From an uncultured Clostridia bacterium (GTDB lineage Bacteria; Bacillota; Clostridia; Oscillospirales; Acutalibacteraceae): DNA of 13,252 bases. The position numbers and the translations under genes are program-made. Under the pieces are notes generated by a model that worked only from the letters and a program-made list of their open reading frames with translations, was not told the DNA's origin and made no database searches. The stretch covers positions 1 to 13,252 of the forward strand of contig CALCBQ010000138.1 of the NCBI GenBank assembly GCA_937897215.1. The letters run 5' to 3'. This document shows, piece after piece, positions 6,464 to 13,252 of this stretch (its first letter is position 1; each line of letters opens with the position of its first letter).

Positions 6464-6649
6464 TTACAAATCATCCGCGTCCTGTACAGGTACATCAAAA
6501 CCATCGGGATTTCCTGTATAACTTCCATTTGTGTCAAACTGACCGTCAGAGTCATACGGACTCCATATTTCTGAGATTTCTTCGCTTAACTTTTCAATTT
6601 TCTTGCGATTTTTTGCTAATTTTTCAGCTTTGTTCTTTTTAAAAAACAT
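6464..6649 (-). CDS. Small hypothetical protein with GSYTG...PVQDADDL tail
   Basis: This is a 61-residue protein of unknown function. A consensus ribosome site AAGGAGGTG (6664-6656) lies 6 bases before the ATG, which makes translation likely despite the size. The first 25 residues are very rich in lysine and may form a short amphipathic or coiled-coil helix. The rest is acidic and aromatic, with GSYTG at residues 42-46 and the C-terminal end PVQDADDL at 54-61. No signal peptide or membrane segment is seen. It is divergent from the secreted acidic protein at 6812, and its stop lies 14 bases from the composite repeat. From memory, not checked, similar tails occur on other small Firmicutes proteins. 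I could not identify a convincing promoter. Confidence 0.75.
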   Translation of the reverse strand: MFFKKNKAEKLAKNRKKIEKLSEEISEIWSPYDSDGQFDTNGSYTGNPDGFDVPVQDADDL

Positions 6650-6727
6650 TTTTTACACCTCCTTGAGTTATTTTTCCCCGATATGCTCATAAAATAAAAA
6701 AGAAAAGAAAAATATTAAAGAAAAATG

Positions 6728-6756
6728 TTGACTTTTCATTTCGATTTGGTTATAAT
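6728..6756 (+). promoter_or_regulatory. Sigma-A-type promoter for the acidic surface protein
   Basis: TTGACT (6728-6733), a 17-base spacer and a perfect TATAAT (6751-6756) form a strong housekeeping-type promoter. The expected transcript start is near 6763, leaving a leader of about 50 bases before the ATG at 6812. The leader also holds an unused AGAGGTG at 6767-6773. Confidence 0.85.
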
Positions 6757-6811
6757 GAACAAGAATAGAGGTGTAATACCCGAATTTTCACGCGAAAGGA
6801 TTAGATTAATT

Positions 6812-7516
6812 ATGAAAAAGACTATTTCAATAGTTGTTGCATTGGCAATGGTATTCGTTATGAGTTTCTCAGCTTTTGCAACAGGCGAAGGCGAAGACCT
6901 TGCTCCAGTTAAACCAACAGACCCAACAGAACTTGGCGTTTATTATGCAGAACTTCTTAATGCAGAAGATTCAGACCCTGCAGTAGTTGCACAGATGATT
7001 CTTGACGACTTGATTGTAGGCGAAGGCGATGAAGGTGTTTATACAGTAGAAGACCTTCCTACAGTATTAGCAGCTTTTGCTGAAAACTCAACAGATGTAG
7101 ATAAACTTGTTGCAGCAGCAGAGCAGATTACAGCAGGTCTTGAAAGCATGGGTGTTGTTCTTCCTGACCTTGATGATATTCTTCCACCATCAGGTGAAGG
7201 CGACGAAGGTAACGAAGGCGGCGAGGATTTGCTTCCTGATGATAATGAAGAACCAGGTAGCACAGACGACTTCCTTAACACAATTCTCGGCATTCTCGGT
7301 TCAATCGGCGATATGATTTTCGGCGGTGGCGAGGAAACACCAAACGAGCCATCAGATGGCGACGACGCTTTCCCTGACGATAATGCAAATCCTGATGATG
7401 GCGACGACTTAATTTCTGACACAGGCGATACAACTGTTCTTTCAGTAGCAGCAGTAGCACTTGTAGCAGGCGCAGCACTTGCTCTTACAAGAAAAAAGAG
7501 TGAAGACGCTGAATAA
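6812..7516 (+). CDS. Acidic secreted protein with C-terminal wall/membrane anchor
   Basis: This 234-residue protein of unknown function has a clear export signal: MKK, a hydrophobic core to about residue 20, and an AFA site after residue 23. The mature part is strikingly acidic and low in basic residues. It has an Ala/Val-rich helical segment (about 35-120) followed by Gly/Glu/Asp/Pro/Asn low complexity (about 125-205) broken by one hydrophobic stretch (DDFLNTILGILGSIGDMIFG). The C-terminus has the shape of a sortase sorting signal: DTGD at 203-206, a hydrophobic segment at 207-226, then RKK. The motif is not a canonical LPXTG or NPXTG, so simple membrane anchoring is equally possible. The start is the ATG at 6812; an AAAGGA sits 11 bases upstream, slightly far. 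It has its own promoter and terminator, so it is a single-gene transcript. Confidence 0.8.
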   Translation: MKKTISIVVALAMVFVMSFSAFATGEGEDLAPVKPTDPTELGVYYAELLNAEDSDPAVVAQMILDDLIVGEGDEGVYTVEDLPTVLAAFAENSTDVDKLVAAAEQITAGLESMGVVLPDLDDILPPSGEGDEGNEGGEDLLPDDNEEPGSTDDFLNTILGILGSIGDMIFGGGEETPNEPSDGDDAFPDDNANPDDGDDLISDTGDTTVLSVAAVALVAGAALALTRKKSEDAE

Positions 7517-7548
7517 GTCTTTTACATAATTTCATAATTTGATATTTA

Positions 7549-7577
7549 ACGGAAGTCCGTCTGGACTTCCGTTTTTT
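7549..7577 (+). terminator. Intrinsic terminator after the acidic surface protein
   Basis: ACGGAAGTCC (7549-7558) pairs perfectly with GGACTTCCGT (7563-7572) around a 4-base loop and is followed by T6 (7572-7577). It lies 32 bases after the stop codon. Confidence 0.93.
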
Positions 7578-7595
7578 AATTTTTATATTAGTTTC

Positions 7596-7839
7596 ACAAA
7601 TTGGAGTTTGTCTAACAGAATGCAAAGCGCAAAATGCAAAGCGCAAAGTGTAGGGTCTGCGACGCAGATTTATAATTCGCTCCCTCTTTGAGGGAGCTGT
7701 CGAGCGATAGCGAGACTGAGGGAGTAATATGTGTAATTGTAAAACTCCCTCCGTCAAAATCTTCGATTTTGCCACCTCCCTCAACGAGGGAGGGTAATAG
7801 GTTGTGTCTATGCAAAGAGCCCGACAAACTCAAATTTGT
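7596..7839. repeat. TIR-bounded composite hairpin repeat, copy B (244 bp)
   Basis: The left end ACAAATTGGAGTTTGTC (7596-7612) and right end GACAAACTCAAATTTGT (7823-7839) are near-perfect inverted repeats and match the ends of copy A; both copies have GCAAAGAGCCC just inside the right end. The interior includes a 14-base tandem duplication (7619-7646) and stems 7656-7660/7664-7668, 7680-7686/7690-7696, 7755-7761/7765-7771 and 7775-7782/7786-7793. Two modules shared with copy A (CTCAGTC...GACAGCTCC and GGTGGCAAAA...GACGGA) are each present in reverse orientation. No credible gene or transposase is present. It occupies most of the non-coding stretch 7517-8052 together with the terminator and the glg promoter region. 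Confidence 0.75.
7619..7646 (+). repeat. Two tandem copies of a 14-base unit
   Basis: AATGCAAAGCGCAA is repeated exactly, at 7619-7632 and 7633-7646. It lies inside composite repeat copy B and has no counterpart in copy A, so it may be a slippage product or a nested repeat. Confidence 0.85.
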
Positions 7840-7909
7840 TACACAAAGTTCCTTAGAACGACATTTTTTGTTTAGTTTCTTTTGATTCTTGCCAAATTTT
7901 GTAACAAAG

Positions 7910-7959
7910 TGCACAAATGGTTGTAATGAAATTTGTTATTGATTTGAACATTTTGTGCA
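7910..7959. promoter_or_regulatory. Candidate operator: inverted repeat upstream of the glg promoter
   Basis: TGCACAAA (7910-7917) and TTTGTGCA (7952-7959) are exact 8-base inverted repeats 34 bases apart, and the second is 8 bases from the -35. A further palindrome, TTTGTAACAAA, is at 7898-7908. The spacing suits a looping regulator or two half sites. AT-rich sequence makes chance a real alternative. Confidence 0.3.
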
Positions 7960-7967
7960 AATTTTAC

Positions 7968-7996
7968 TTGAAAATACAATTTTTAAGTGGTAGAAT
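7968..7996 (+). promoter_or_regulatory. Sigma-A-type promoter of the glycogen operon
   Basis: TTGAAA (7968-7973), a 17-base spacer and TAGAAT (7991-7996) each differ from consensus by one base. It lies 56 bases before the glgB start and is the only good promoter seen upstream of glgBCDA. Confidence 0.75.
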
Positions 7997-8052
7997 ATAT
8001 CTGTATAAGTAGAATTATGATTTGTTGAAAAATATGTGAGGTGAAAAGCGTG

Positions 8053-9942
8053 ATGGAAGTTCAGAATAACAACTATGAGGCGCAAGTGCCTGTGTATTTG
8101 TTCCATCAGGGTAACAATGCACGCGCTTATGAATATATGGGTGCGCATCGTGTTGATGATGAAACAGTTGTTTTCAGAACATGGGCACCAAATGCAGTAT
8201 CTGTCAGTGTCAGCGGTGATTTCAATAACTGGAATGATGAGGCAAATAAGGCAGAGCGTATTACTGCAGGTGGTATTTGGGAAGTTTATGTTAAAAATGT
8301 AAAGGTTTATGACTCATATAAATTCTGTATTGTAACAGGGGACGGCAGAAAGCTTATGAAGAGCGACCCTTATGGTTACCATATGGAAACACGACCCGAC
8401 AATGCCACAAAATATTACGAGTTAGGCGGTTATAAATGGACTGACGCTAAATGGGAAAAAGCGAAGCGTGAAAAAGCCCAGTATGATAAGCCTGTTAATA
8501 TTTATGAAGTGCATTTTGGCTCTTGGAAGCAATATGAAGATGGCAACTTCTATTCATATCGAAAAATGGCTGAAGAGTTAATCCCTTACGTCAAAGAAAT
8601 GGGCTACACTCACATTGAATTTATGCCACTTACAGAGTATCCGTTTGACGGCTCGTGGGGTTATCAGGTTACAGGTTATTTTGCTGCAACTTCTCGTTAT
8701 GGCACACCTGACGATTTAATGTATCTTGTTGATATGTGCCACAAAAACGGCATCGGCGTAATTCTTGACTGGGTACCTGCTCATTTTCCAAAAGATGCAA
8801 ACGGTCTTTATGAATTTGACGGCACACCTTGTTATGAGTATGCAGATGTGCGAAAAGGCGAGCATCTTGAATGGGGTACAAAGGTATTCGACTTCGGCAG
8901 AAATGAAGTTCAGTCATTTCTTATTTCAAGTGCTATGTTCTGGCTTGATAAATACCATATTGACGGACTTCGTGTTGACGCAGTTGCTTCTATGCTTTAC
9001 CTTGATTACGGTCGTGATGACGGTCATTGGATTGCTAATAAAGACGGTGGCAACGAAAATCTTGAAACAATTGAATTCCTTAATAAGTTAAGTATGAATG
9101 TTTTCCGTGATTATCACGGTAGTTTACTTATAGCAGAGGAAAGTACGGCGTGGCCAATGGTTACAAAACCTGTTTATATGGGTGGTCTTGGTTTCAACTA
9201 TAAGTGGAATATGGGTTGGATGAACGACATTCTTCGTTACTTTTCAATGGACCCACTTTACAGAAAAGGCAATCACGGTTGTATTACATTCTCATTCTTC
9301 TACGCTTTTTCAGAGAACTTTATCTTACCGATTTCTCACGACGAGGTTGTGCACGGTAAATGTTCACTTATAAATAAAATGCCCGGTACTTATGAAGAAA
9401 AGTTTGCAGGGGTAAGAGCCTTTATGGGTTATATGATGGCTCATCCAGGCAAAAAACTTATGTTTATGGGTAGTGAATTTGGTCAGTTTATTGAGTGGAA
9501 TTATAAGCAAGGGCTTGATTGGTTGCTTCTCGACTATGATGCACACAAACAGTTGCAGACATACACAAAAGAGCTTAACCATTTCTACAAAGCAAATGCA
9601 CCACTTTGGCAGGTTGACCATTCGTGGGAAGGATTTTCCTGGATTTCTGCTGACGACAATGACAATTCAGTAATCTCATTCCGTAGAATTGATGAAAAGG
9701 GTAAAGAAATTATTGCAGTTTGCAACTTTACTCCTGTTGCTCGTGATAATTACAAAATCGGTGTTCCTTATAAGAGTAACTACAAAATCGTATTTAATTC
9801 TGATGATATTAAATACGGTGGCACAGGAAAAACACAACCTGAAAAAATTAAATGGCAAAAAGAGGCTATGCACGGGTTCACACAAAGTATTTCTCTCGAT
9901 TTACCACCAATGTCAACAATCTATCTTCAGAAAACAAGATAG
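8053..9942 (+). CDS. glgB: 1,4-alpha-glucan branching enzyme GlgB
   Basis: GlgB cuts alpha-1,4 glucan chains and rejoins them as alpha-1,6 branches during glycogen synthesis. The 629-residue protein has a CBM48-type N-terminal domain (about residues 30-110, with FRTWAPNAVSVSVSGDFNNW) and a GH13 barrel. The barrel carries DWVPAHF (Asp239, His244), GLRVDAV with the likely nucleophile Asp309, IAEES with the likely acid/base Glu362, and SHDEV with Asp430. A C-terminal beta domain follows. GAGGTGA (8038-8044) precedes two possible starts, GTG at 8050 and ATG at 8053. I chose the ATG; the GTG would add one residue. It leads the glgBCDA operon, with 41 bases to glgC. Confidence 0.96.
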   Translation: MEVQNNNYEAQVPVYLFHQGNNARAYEYMGAHRVDDETVVFRTWAPNAVSVSVSGDFNNWNDEANKAERITAGGIWEVYVKNVKVYDSYKFCIVTGDGRKLMKSDPYGYHMETRPDNATKYYELGGYKWTDAKWEKAKREKAQYDKPVNIYEVHFGSWKQYEDGNFYSYRKMAEELIPYVKEMGYTHIEFMPLTEYPFDGSWGYQVTGYFAATSRYGTPDDLMYLVDMCHKNGIGVILDWVPAHFPKDANGLYEFDGTPCYEYADVRKGEHLEWGTKVFDFGRNEVQSFLISSAMFWLDKYHIDGLRVDAVASMLYLDYGRDDGHWIANKDGGNENLETIEFLNKLSMNVFRDYHGSLLIAEESTAWPMVTKPVYMGGLGFNYKWNMGWMNDILRYFSMDPLYRKGNHGCITFSFFYAFSENFILPISHDEVVHGKCSLINKMPGTYEEKFAGVRAFMGYMMAHPGKKLMFMGSEFGQFIEWNYKQGLDWLLLDYDAHKQLQTYTKELNHFYKANAPLWQVDHSWEGFSWISADDNDNSVISFRRIDEKGKEIIAVCNFTPVARDNYKIGVPYKSNYKIVFNSDDIKYGGTGKTQPEKIKWQKEAMHGFTQSISLDLPPMSTIYLQKTR

Positions 9943-9983
9943 AATAATATAATAAATTCGCATCCAAATAAGGAGGAAAACAT

Positions 9984-11201
9984 ATGGCAAGAAAACAAGA
10001 ATGTATTGCAATGCTTCTTGCAGGCGGTCAGGGAAGCCGCCTTGGAATTCTCACAAAGAACATTGCAAAACCTGCTGTACCATACGGAGGTAAATACAGA
10101 ATTATCGACTTCCCACTCTCAAACTGTGTAAACTCAGGTATTTCTACCGTTGGTGTTCTTACACAGTATCAACCACTTGAACTTAATGACTACATAGGCA
10201 ACGGTCAGGCTTGGGATTTGGACCGTGCAAACGGCGGTGTGCACATTCTTTCACCTTATCAGCAGATTAAGGGTACAGAATGGTACAAAGGCACTGCAAA
10301 CGCTATTTACCAGAATATTAATTTCATTGACCGTTATGACCCTGAATACGTTGTAATTCTTTCAGGCGACCATATCTATAAAATGGATTACAACAAGATG
10401 CTTGAATATCATAAAGAAAAGGGCGCTGCTTGTACAATCGCAATGCTTGAAGTAAGTTGGGAAGAAGCAAGCCGTTTCGGTCTTATGATTTTAAATGATG
10501 ATAACTCAATCAGTGAGTTTGAAGAAAAGCCAAAGAATCCAAGAAGTAACAAGGCATCAATGGGTGTTTATGTGTTTACTTGGAGCAAACTTCGTCAGTA
10601 TCTTATTGATGATGAAAATGACCCAAATTCAAGCAACGACTTCGGTAAAAACGTTATTCCAAAAATGCACGCAGACGGCGAAAAGATGTTTGCATACCTT
10701 TTTGACGGTTACTGGAAAGACGTTGGTACAATTGATAGCTTATGGGAAGCAAACCTTGACCTTCTTAATCCTAAAGTAGACCTTGACTTGTCAGACACAA
10801 GCTGGAGAATTTATGCAAAAACTCCATCAAGCCCACCACACTATATTTCTGCAGATGCAAAAGTGCAGAATTCAATGATTTCAGAGGGCTCTCGTGTTTA
10901 CGGCGACGTTGACTACTCAATTCTTTTCAACGATGTTGTTATTGAAGAGGGTGCAGAGGTTAAATATTCAATCGTAATGCCTGGCACAGTTGTTAAAAAA
11001 GGCGCAGTTGTTCAATATTCAATGGTTGCAGAAAATGCAGTTATTGAGGCAGGCGCAGTTGTTGGCGCAAGCCCTGAAGAAATGGCAAATTGTGATGACT
11101 GGGGCGTTGCAGTAGTTGGCGCAGGCGTTACTGTTCACGAAGGCGCATTTGTTGCACCTAAAGCAATGGTAGATGAAGATGTAGTAAAGGGGGATAACTA
11201 A
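9984..11201 (+). CDS. glgC: Glucose-1-phosphate adenylyltransferase, catalytic subunit GlgC
   Basis: GlgC makes ADP-glucose and pyrophosphate from glucose-1-phosphate and ATP, the committed step of bacterial glycogen synthesis. The 405-residue protein keeps the pyrophosphorylase signature A13-G-G-Q-G-S-R-L20 with KPAVPYGGKYRIIDF just after. It has LSGDHIYKMDY for metal binding and FEEKPKNPRSNKASMGVYVF for glucose-1-phosphate binding. Its C-terminal third is a left-handed beta-helix (hexapeptide-like repeats around DYSILFNDVVIEEGAEVKYSI cut across residues 310-370). AAGGAGG lies upstream of the ATG at standard spacing. The glgD start follows its stop after one base, so the two are very likely co-translated and form a hetero-oligomer. 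Confidence 0.96.
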   Translation: MARKQECIAMLLAGGQGSRLGILTKNIAKPAVPYGGKYRIIDFPLSNCVNSGISTVGVLTQYQPLELNDYIGNGQAWDLDRANGGVHILSPYQQIKGTEWYKGTANAIYQNINFIDRYDPEYVVILSGDHIYKMDYNKMLEYHKEKGAACTIAMLEVSWEEASRFGLMILNDDNSISEFEEKPKNPRSNKASMGVYVFTWSKLRQYLIDDENDPNSSNDFGKNVIPKMHADGEKMFAYLFDGYWKDVGTIDSLWEANLDLLNPKVDLDLSDTSWRIYAKTPSSPPHYISADAKVQNSMISEGSRVYGDVDYSILFNDVVIEEGAEVKYSIVMPGTVVKKGAVVQYSMVAENAVIEAGAVVGASPEEMANCDDWGVAVVGAGVTVHEGAFVAPKAMVDEDVVKGDN

Positions 11202-11202
11202 G

Positions 11203-12318
11203 ATGACAGGTAAGAATATAGTAGGTATTGTATTTTCAAACGCTTATGACGAATGCATTGGCGAACTTACAGGTATTCGTACAATGGGTTCAGTGCCTTT
11301 TGCAGCTCGTTATCGTCTTATCGACTTTACTCTTTCAAATGTGGTTAATGCAGGTATTGAAAAAGTTGGTGTTCTCACAAAGAGCAACTATCAATCCCTT
11401 ATGGACCATGTAGGTACAGGTAAACCTTGGGATTTATCACGTAAAAATGACGGTCTTTTCATTCTTCCTCCATTCTCAACAAATGAAGCAGGTGGAAATG
11501 CAGACAAACTCGCATCTCTTAAAGGTATTATGGGATTTATCAGCCGTTCAAATGAAGAATATGTTCTTCTTTCAGACTGCAACACAGTTCTTAACCTTGA
11601 TATTGATACACTTACAGATTACCACACAGCAAAAAATGCTGATATGACAATCGTTTACAAGAACGGTAAAAAACCAAATCTTACAGATGTAGTAGTGCTT
11701 GATATGAATGCAGAGGGTAAGGCAGAAAAGATTTCAATTTCTCCTGTAACTGAAGATAATGTGAACTATTCACTTAATGTTATCTTTATGAAGAAAGCAC
11801 TTCTTGAAAGACTTATAAATGATGCTATCAGCCTTAACTACAAAGATTTTGAAGCAGATATTATCCAAGGCAATGTTGATAAACTCAACATTTACGGCTA
11901 CGAAGTAACAGGTTATGCTGCAACAATCGAGTCAATGGAAAGCTATTTCAAAACAAATATGGAACTTCTCAGCATGGCTAATTGCGACGACCTTTTCAAT
12001 GCGGACAGACCAATTTATACAAAGGTTCGCGATGATATGCCTGCAATTTACGGTCTTGGCTCAGATGTTAAGAATTCACTTGTAGCTGATGGTTGTATTA
12101 TTGAAGGCACAGTTGAAAACTCAATCCTTTTCAGAGGTGTTCGAGTTGAAAAAGGTGCAGTAGTTAAGAATTCAATCGTTATGCAGGATTGCTTTGTAGC
12201 ACAAAATGCATCTCTTAACTGTGTAGTTGCAGATAAGAGCGTTGTTGTTACACCAAACAAGACTCTTTCAGGCGCAGAGAATTATCCTGTATATATCGGT
12301 AAGGAAATAGTAATATAA
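11203..12318 (+). CDS. glgD: GlgD subunit of glucose-1-phosphate adenylyltransferase
   Basis: GlgD is a GlgC paralogue found in Firmicutes that associates with GlgC and raises its activity (family knowledge). The 371-residue protein aligns with GlgC through RYRLIDFTLSNVVNAGI, GVLTKSNYQSLMDHVGTGK and the C-terminal beta-helix (NSLVADGCIIEGTVENSILF). It lacks the GGxGxRL nucleotide-binding signature: the matching position reads SNAYDECIGELTGIR. The EEKP glucose-1-phosphate segment is also absent. This supports a non-catalytic or regulatory role. The start follows the glgC stop with one base between (TAAGATG), and its GGGGGAT-type ribosome site lies inside glgC. Confidence 0.94.
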   Translation: MTGKNIVGIVFSNAYDECIGELTGIRTMGSVPFAARYRLIDFTLSNVVNAGIEKVGVLTKSNYQSLMDHVGTGKPWDLSRKNDGLFILPPFSTNEAGGNADKLASLKGIMGFISRSNEEYVLLSDCNTVLNLDIDTLTDYHTAKNADMTIVYKNGKKPNLTDVVVLDMNAEGKAEKISISPVTEDNVNYSLNVIFMKKALLERLINDAISLNYKDFEADIIQGNVDKLNIYGYEVTGYAATIESMESYFKTNMELLSMANCDDLFNADRPIYTKVRDDMPAIYGLGSDVKNSLVADGCIIEGTVENSILFRGVRVEKGAVVKNSIVMQDCFVAQNASLNCVVADKSVVVTPNKTLSGAENYPVYIGKEIVI

Positions 12319-12357
12319 ATGCAGTCTTTTTGCGAAATTTCACTTTTTCACCCTTGA

Positions 12358-12371
12358 CTTACACTCGTAAG
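12358..12371 (+). other. Small hairpin in the glgD-glgA gap
   Basis: CTTAC (12358-12362) pairs with GTAAG (12367-12371) around a 4-base loop. It has no T run, so it is not a terminator by itself. The rest of 12319-12425 is AT-rich with nothing else recognisable. Confidence 0.35.
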
Positions 12372-12425
12372 CCTGCGGTCTCAAAAGCAAAATTTCATCA
12401 AAAATCCAAGCATTTCTAATAAGAT

Positions 12426-12452
12426 TTGTAGGGCGGGGGCTTGCTCCCACCG
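12426..12452 (+). repeat. GC-rich short interspersed repeat, copy 2
   Basis: The unit contains GGGCGGGGGCTTGCTCCC and matches copy 1 (862-888, minus strand) at 26 of 27 positions. The single difference, A for G near the 3' end, breaks one pair of the 6-bp stem seen in copy 1. It lies inside the glycogen operon, 28 bases before the glgA start, and is followed by a T7 run (12460-12466). Confidence 0.75.
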
Positions 12453-12480
12453 AATCAAGTTTTTTTGAAAGGAAAAGTAT

Positions 12481-13252
12481 ATGAAAGTTTTATATGTTGC
12501 AAGTGAGGCACTTCCATTCAAAGCCAGTGGTGGTCTTGGCGATGTGGCAGGTAGTTTGCCACAAGCACTTCGCAAAAGACTTATTGGCGCAAGAGTTGTA
12601 ATGCCTTTATATGACACAATCAGTCAGGAACTTAAAGATACAATGAAATTTGTAACAAGCATTTCTGTTCCTGTTGCATGGAGAAGACAGTATTGTGGCG
12701 TTTTTGAAGCAAAAGCAGGTGGCGTAATTTACTATCTTCTCGATAATCAGTATTATTTCAAGCGTGATGGTCTTTACGGCTATTATGATGATGCAGAGCG
12801 CTTTGCATTCTTTGCTCGTGCAGTTCTTGAAATTATTCCTCATATTGATTTCAAACCTGATATTATTCATTGTAACGACTGGCAGTCAGCATTGACACCT
12901 GTTTATTACAACACGCTTTATGCAACTCGTCCGGGTTATGAAAATATCAAAACAGTTTTCACAATCCATAATATTCAGTATCAGGGTACTTACGGTGTGG
13001 ACCTTCTTAATGATGTTGTAGGACTTCCTGATAGTTGTGCTTCTCTCGTTGAATACGACGGAGACTGCAATTTTATGAAGGGCGCTATTGAATGTGCTGA
13101 CAGAGTTACAACAGTTAGCCCATCTTACGCTAACGAAATTCTTGACCCTTGGTATTCACACGGTCTTGATATTATTCTTAATCAGCGTTCTTGGAAGTTA
13201 AGCGGTATCTTAAACGGTATTGATACAATCCTTTATAACCCTGAAACTGACA
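12481..13252 (+). CDS. glgA: Glycogen synthase GlgA (partial, cut by window end)
   Basis: GlgA transfers glucose from ADP-glucose to the growing alpha-1,4 glucan. About 257 N-terminal residues are present, roughly half of a GT5 enzyme of about 475. The N-terminal Rossmann domain begins MKVLYVASEALPF and has the ADP-glucose loop K14-A-S-G-G-L-G-D-V. It continues with DIIHCNDWQSALTPVY, TVFTIHNIQYQG, and a VTTVSPSYANEI segment followed by GILNGID, all typical of GT5. The frame is open to the edge. The ATG at 12481 follows GAAAGGAAAAG at good spacing. It is the fourth gene of the operon, separated from glgD by 162 bases that include a GC-rich repeat. Confidence 0.95.
   Translation, partial: MKVLYVASEALPFKASGGLGDVAGSLPQALRKRLIGARVVMPLYDTISQELKDTMKFVTSISVPVAWRRQYCGVFEAKAGGVIYYLLDNQYYFKRDGLYGYYDDAERFAFFARAVLEIIPHIDFKPDIIHCNDWQSALTPVYYNTLYATRPGYENIKTVFTIHNIQYQGTYGVDLLNDVVGLPDSCASLVEYDGDCNFMKGAIECADRVTTVSPSYANEILDPWYSHGLDIILNQRSWKLSGILNGIDTILYNPETD

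Noticed and set aside
6206..6642. Overlapping open frames through composite repeat A on the plus strand
   Set aside because: They translate hairpin repeat sequence, lack ribosome sites and run antisense to the small gene.
7039..7422. Ser/Pro-rich open frame on the minus strand
   Set aside because: It is a by-product of the Asp/Glu/Gly codon pattern of the acidic gene on the opposite strand.
7612..7914. Open frames on the minus strand through composite repeat B
   Set aside because: Their sequence is repeat-derived with no start signals or family resemblance.
12426..12466. Intrinsic terminator between glgD and glgA
   Set aside because: The repeat hairpin has a broken stem here, and about 10 bases separate it from the T7 run, so efficient termination is doubtful.

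Overview
The window looks like chromosome from a low-GC, endospore-forming member of the Clostridia, plausibly an Oscillospiraceae/Ruminococcaceae-type gut anaerobe. The reasons are AT-rich sequence with GGAGG/GGTGA ribosome sites, a dipicolinate synthase pair (dpaA-dpaB) behind a sigma-K-like promoter, a GlgC+GlgD glycogen operon, and several kinds of short hairpin-rich interspersed repeat. The genus is inferred; no rRNA is present.

Layout. Positions 1-166 hold the end of an aldolase-like gene, closed by a bidirectional terminator (171-217). Genes on the minus strand follow: queH (236-841) and a CBS/CorC membrane protein (889-2283) with its own sigma-A-type promoter. A 193-bp array of small hairpins fills the gap between that promoter and the end of dpaB. 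Then come dpaB (2571-3146) and dpaA (3195-4034). On the plus strand, murC (4144-5529) overlaps ung (5516-6184), and a terminator follows. Next is a TIR-bounded composite repeat (6213-6450), a divergent pair made of a 61-aa small protein (minus) and an acidic secreted, membrane-anchored protein (6812-7516, plus), a terminator, and a second composite repeat (7596-7839). The rest is the glycogen operon glgB-glgC-glgD-glgA (8053 to the window end); glgA is cut by the edge.

How the genes work together. GlgC/GlgD make ADP-glucose, GlgA polymerises it and GlgB branches it, so the right third is a complete glycogen synthesis module. DpaA/DpaB make the spore-core compound dipicolinate late in the mother cell. 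MurC and Ung are housekeeping functions joined by gene overlap. QueH belongs to queuosine synthesis.

The most unusual content is intergenic. The array at 2373-2565 has hairpin stems that differ from unit to unit but are self-complementary, joined by an almost invariant heptamer: four copies read ATTTCAT, or one base away from it, and four read ATGAAAT, arranged symmetrically about the centre. Two other repeat families also touch genes. One supplies the queH stop codon, and another creates a false in-frame N-terminal extension of queH.
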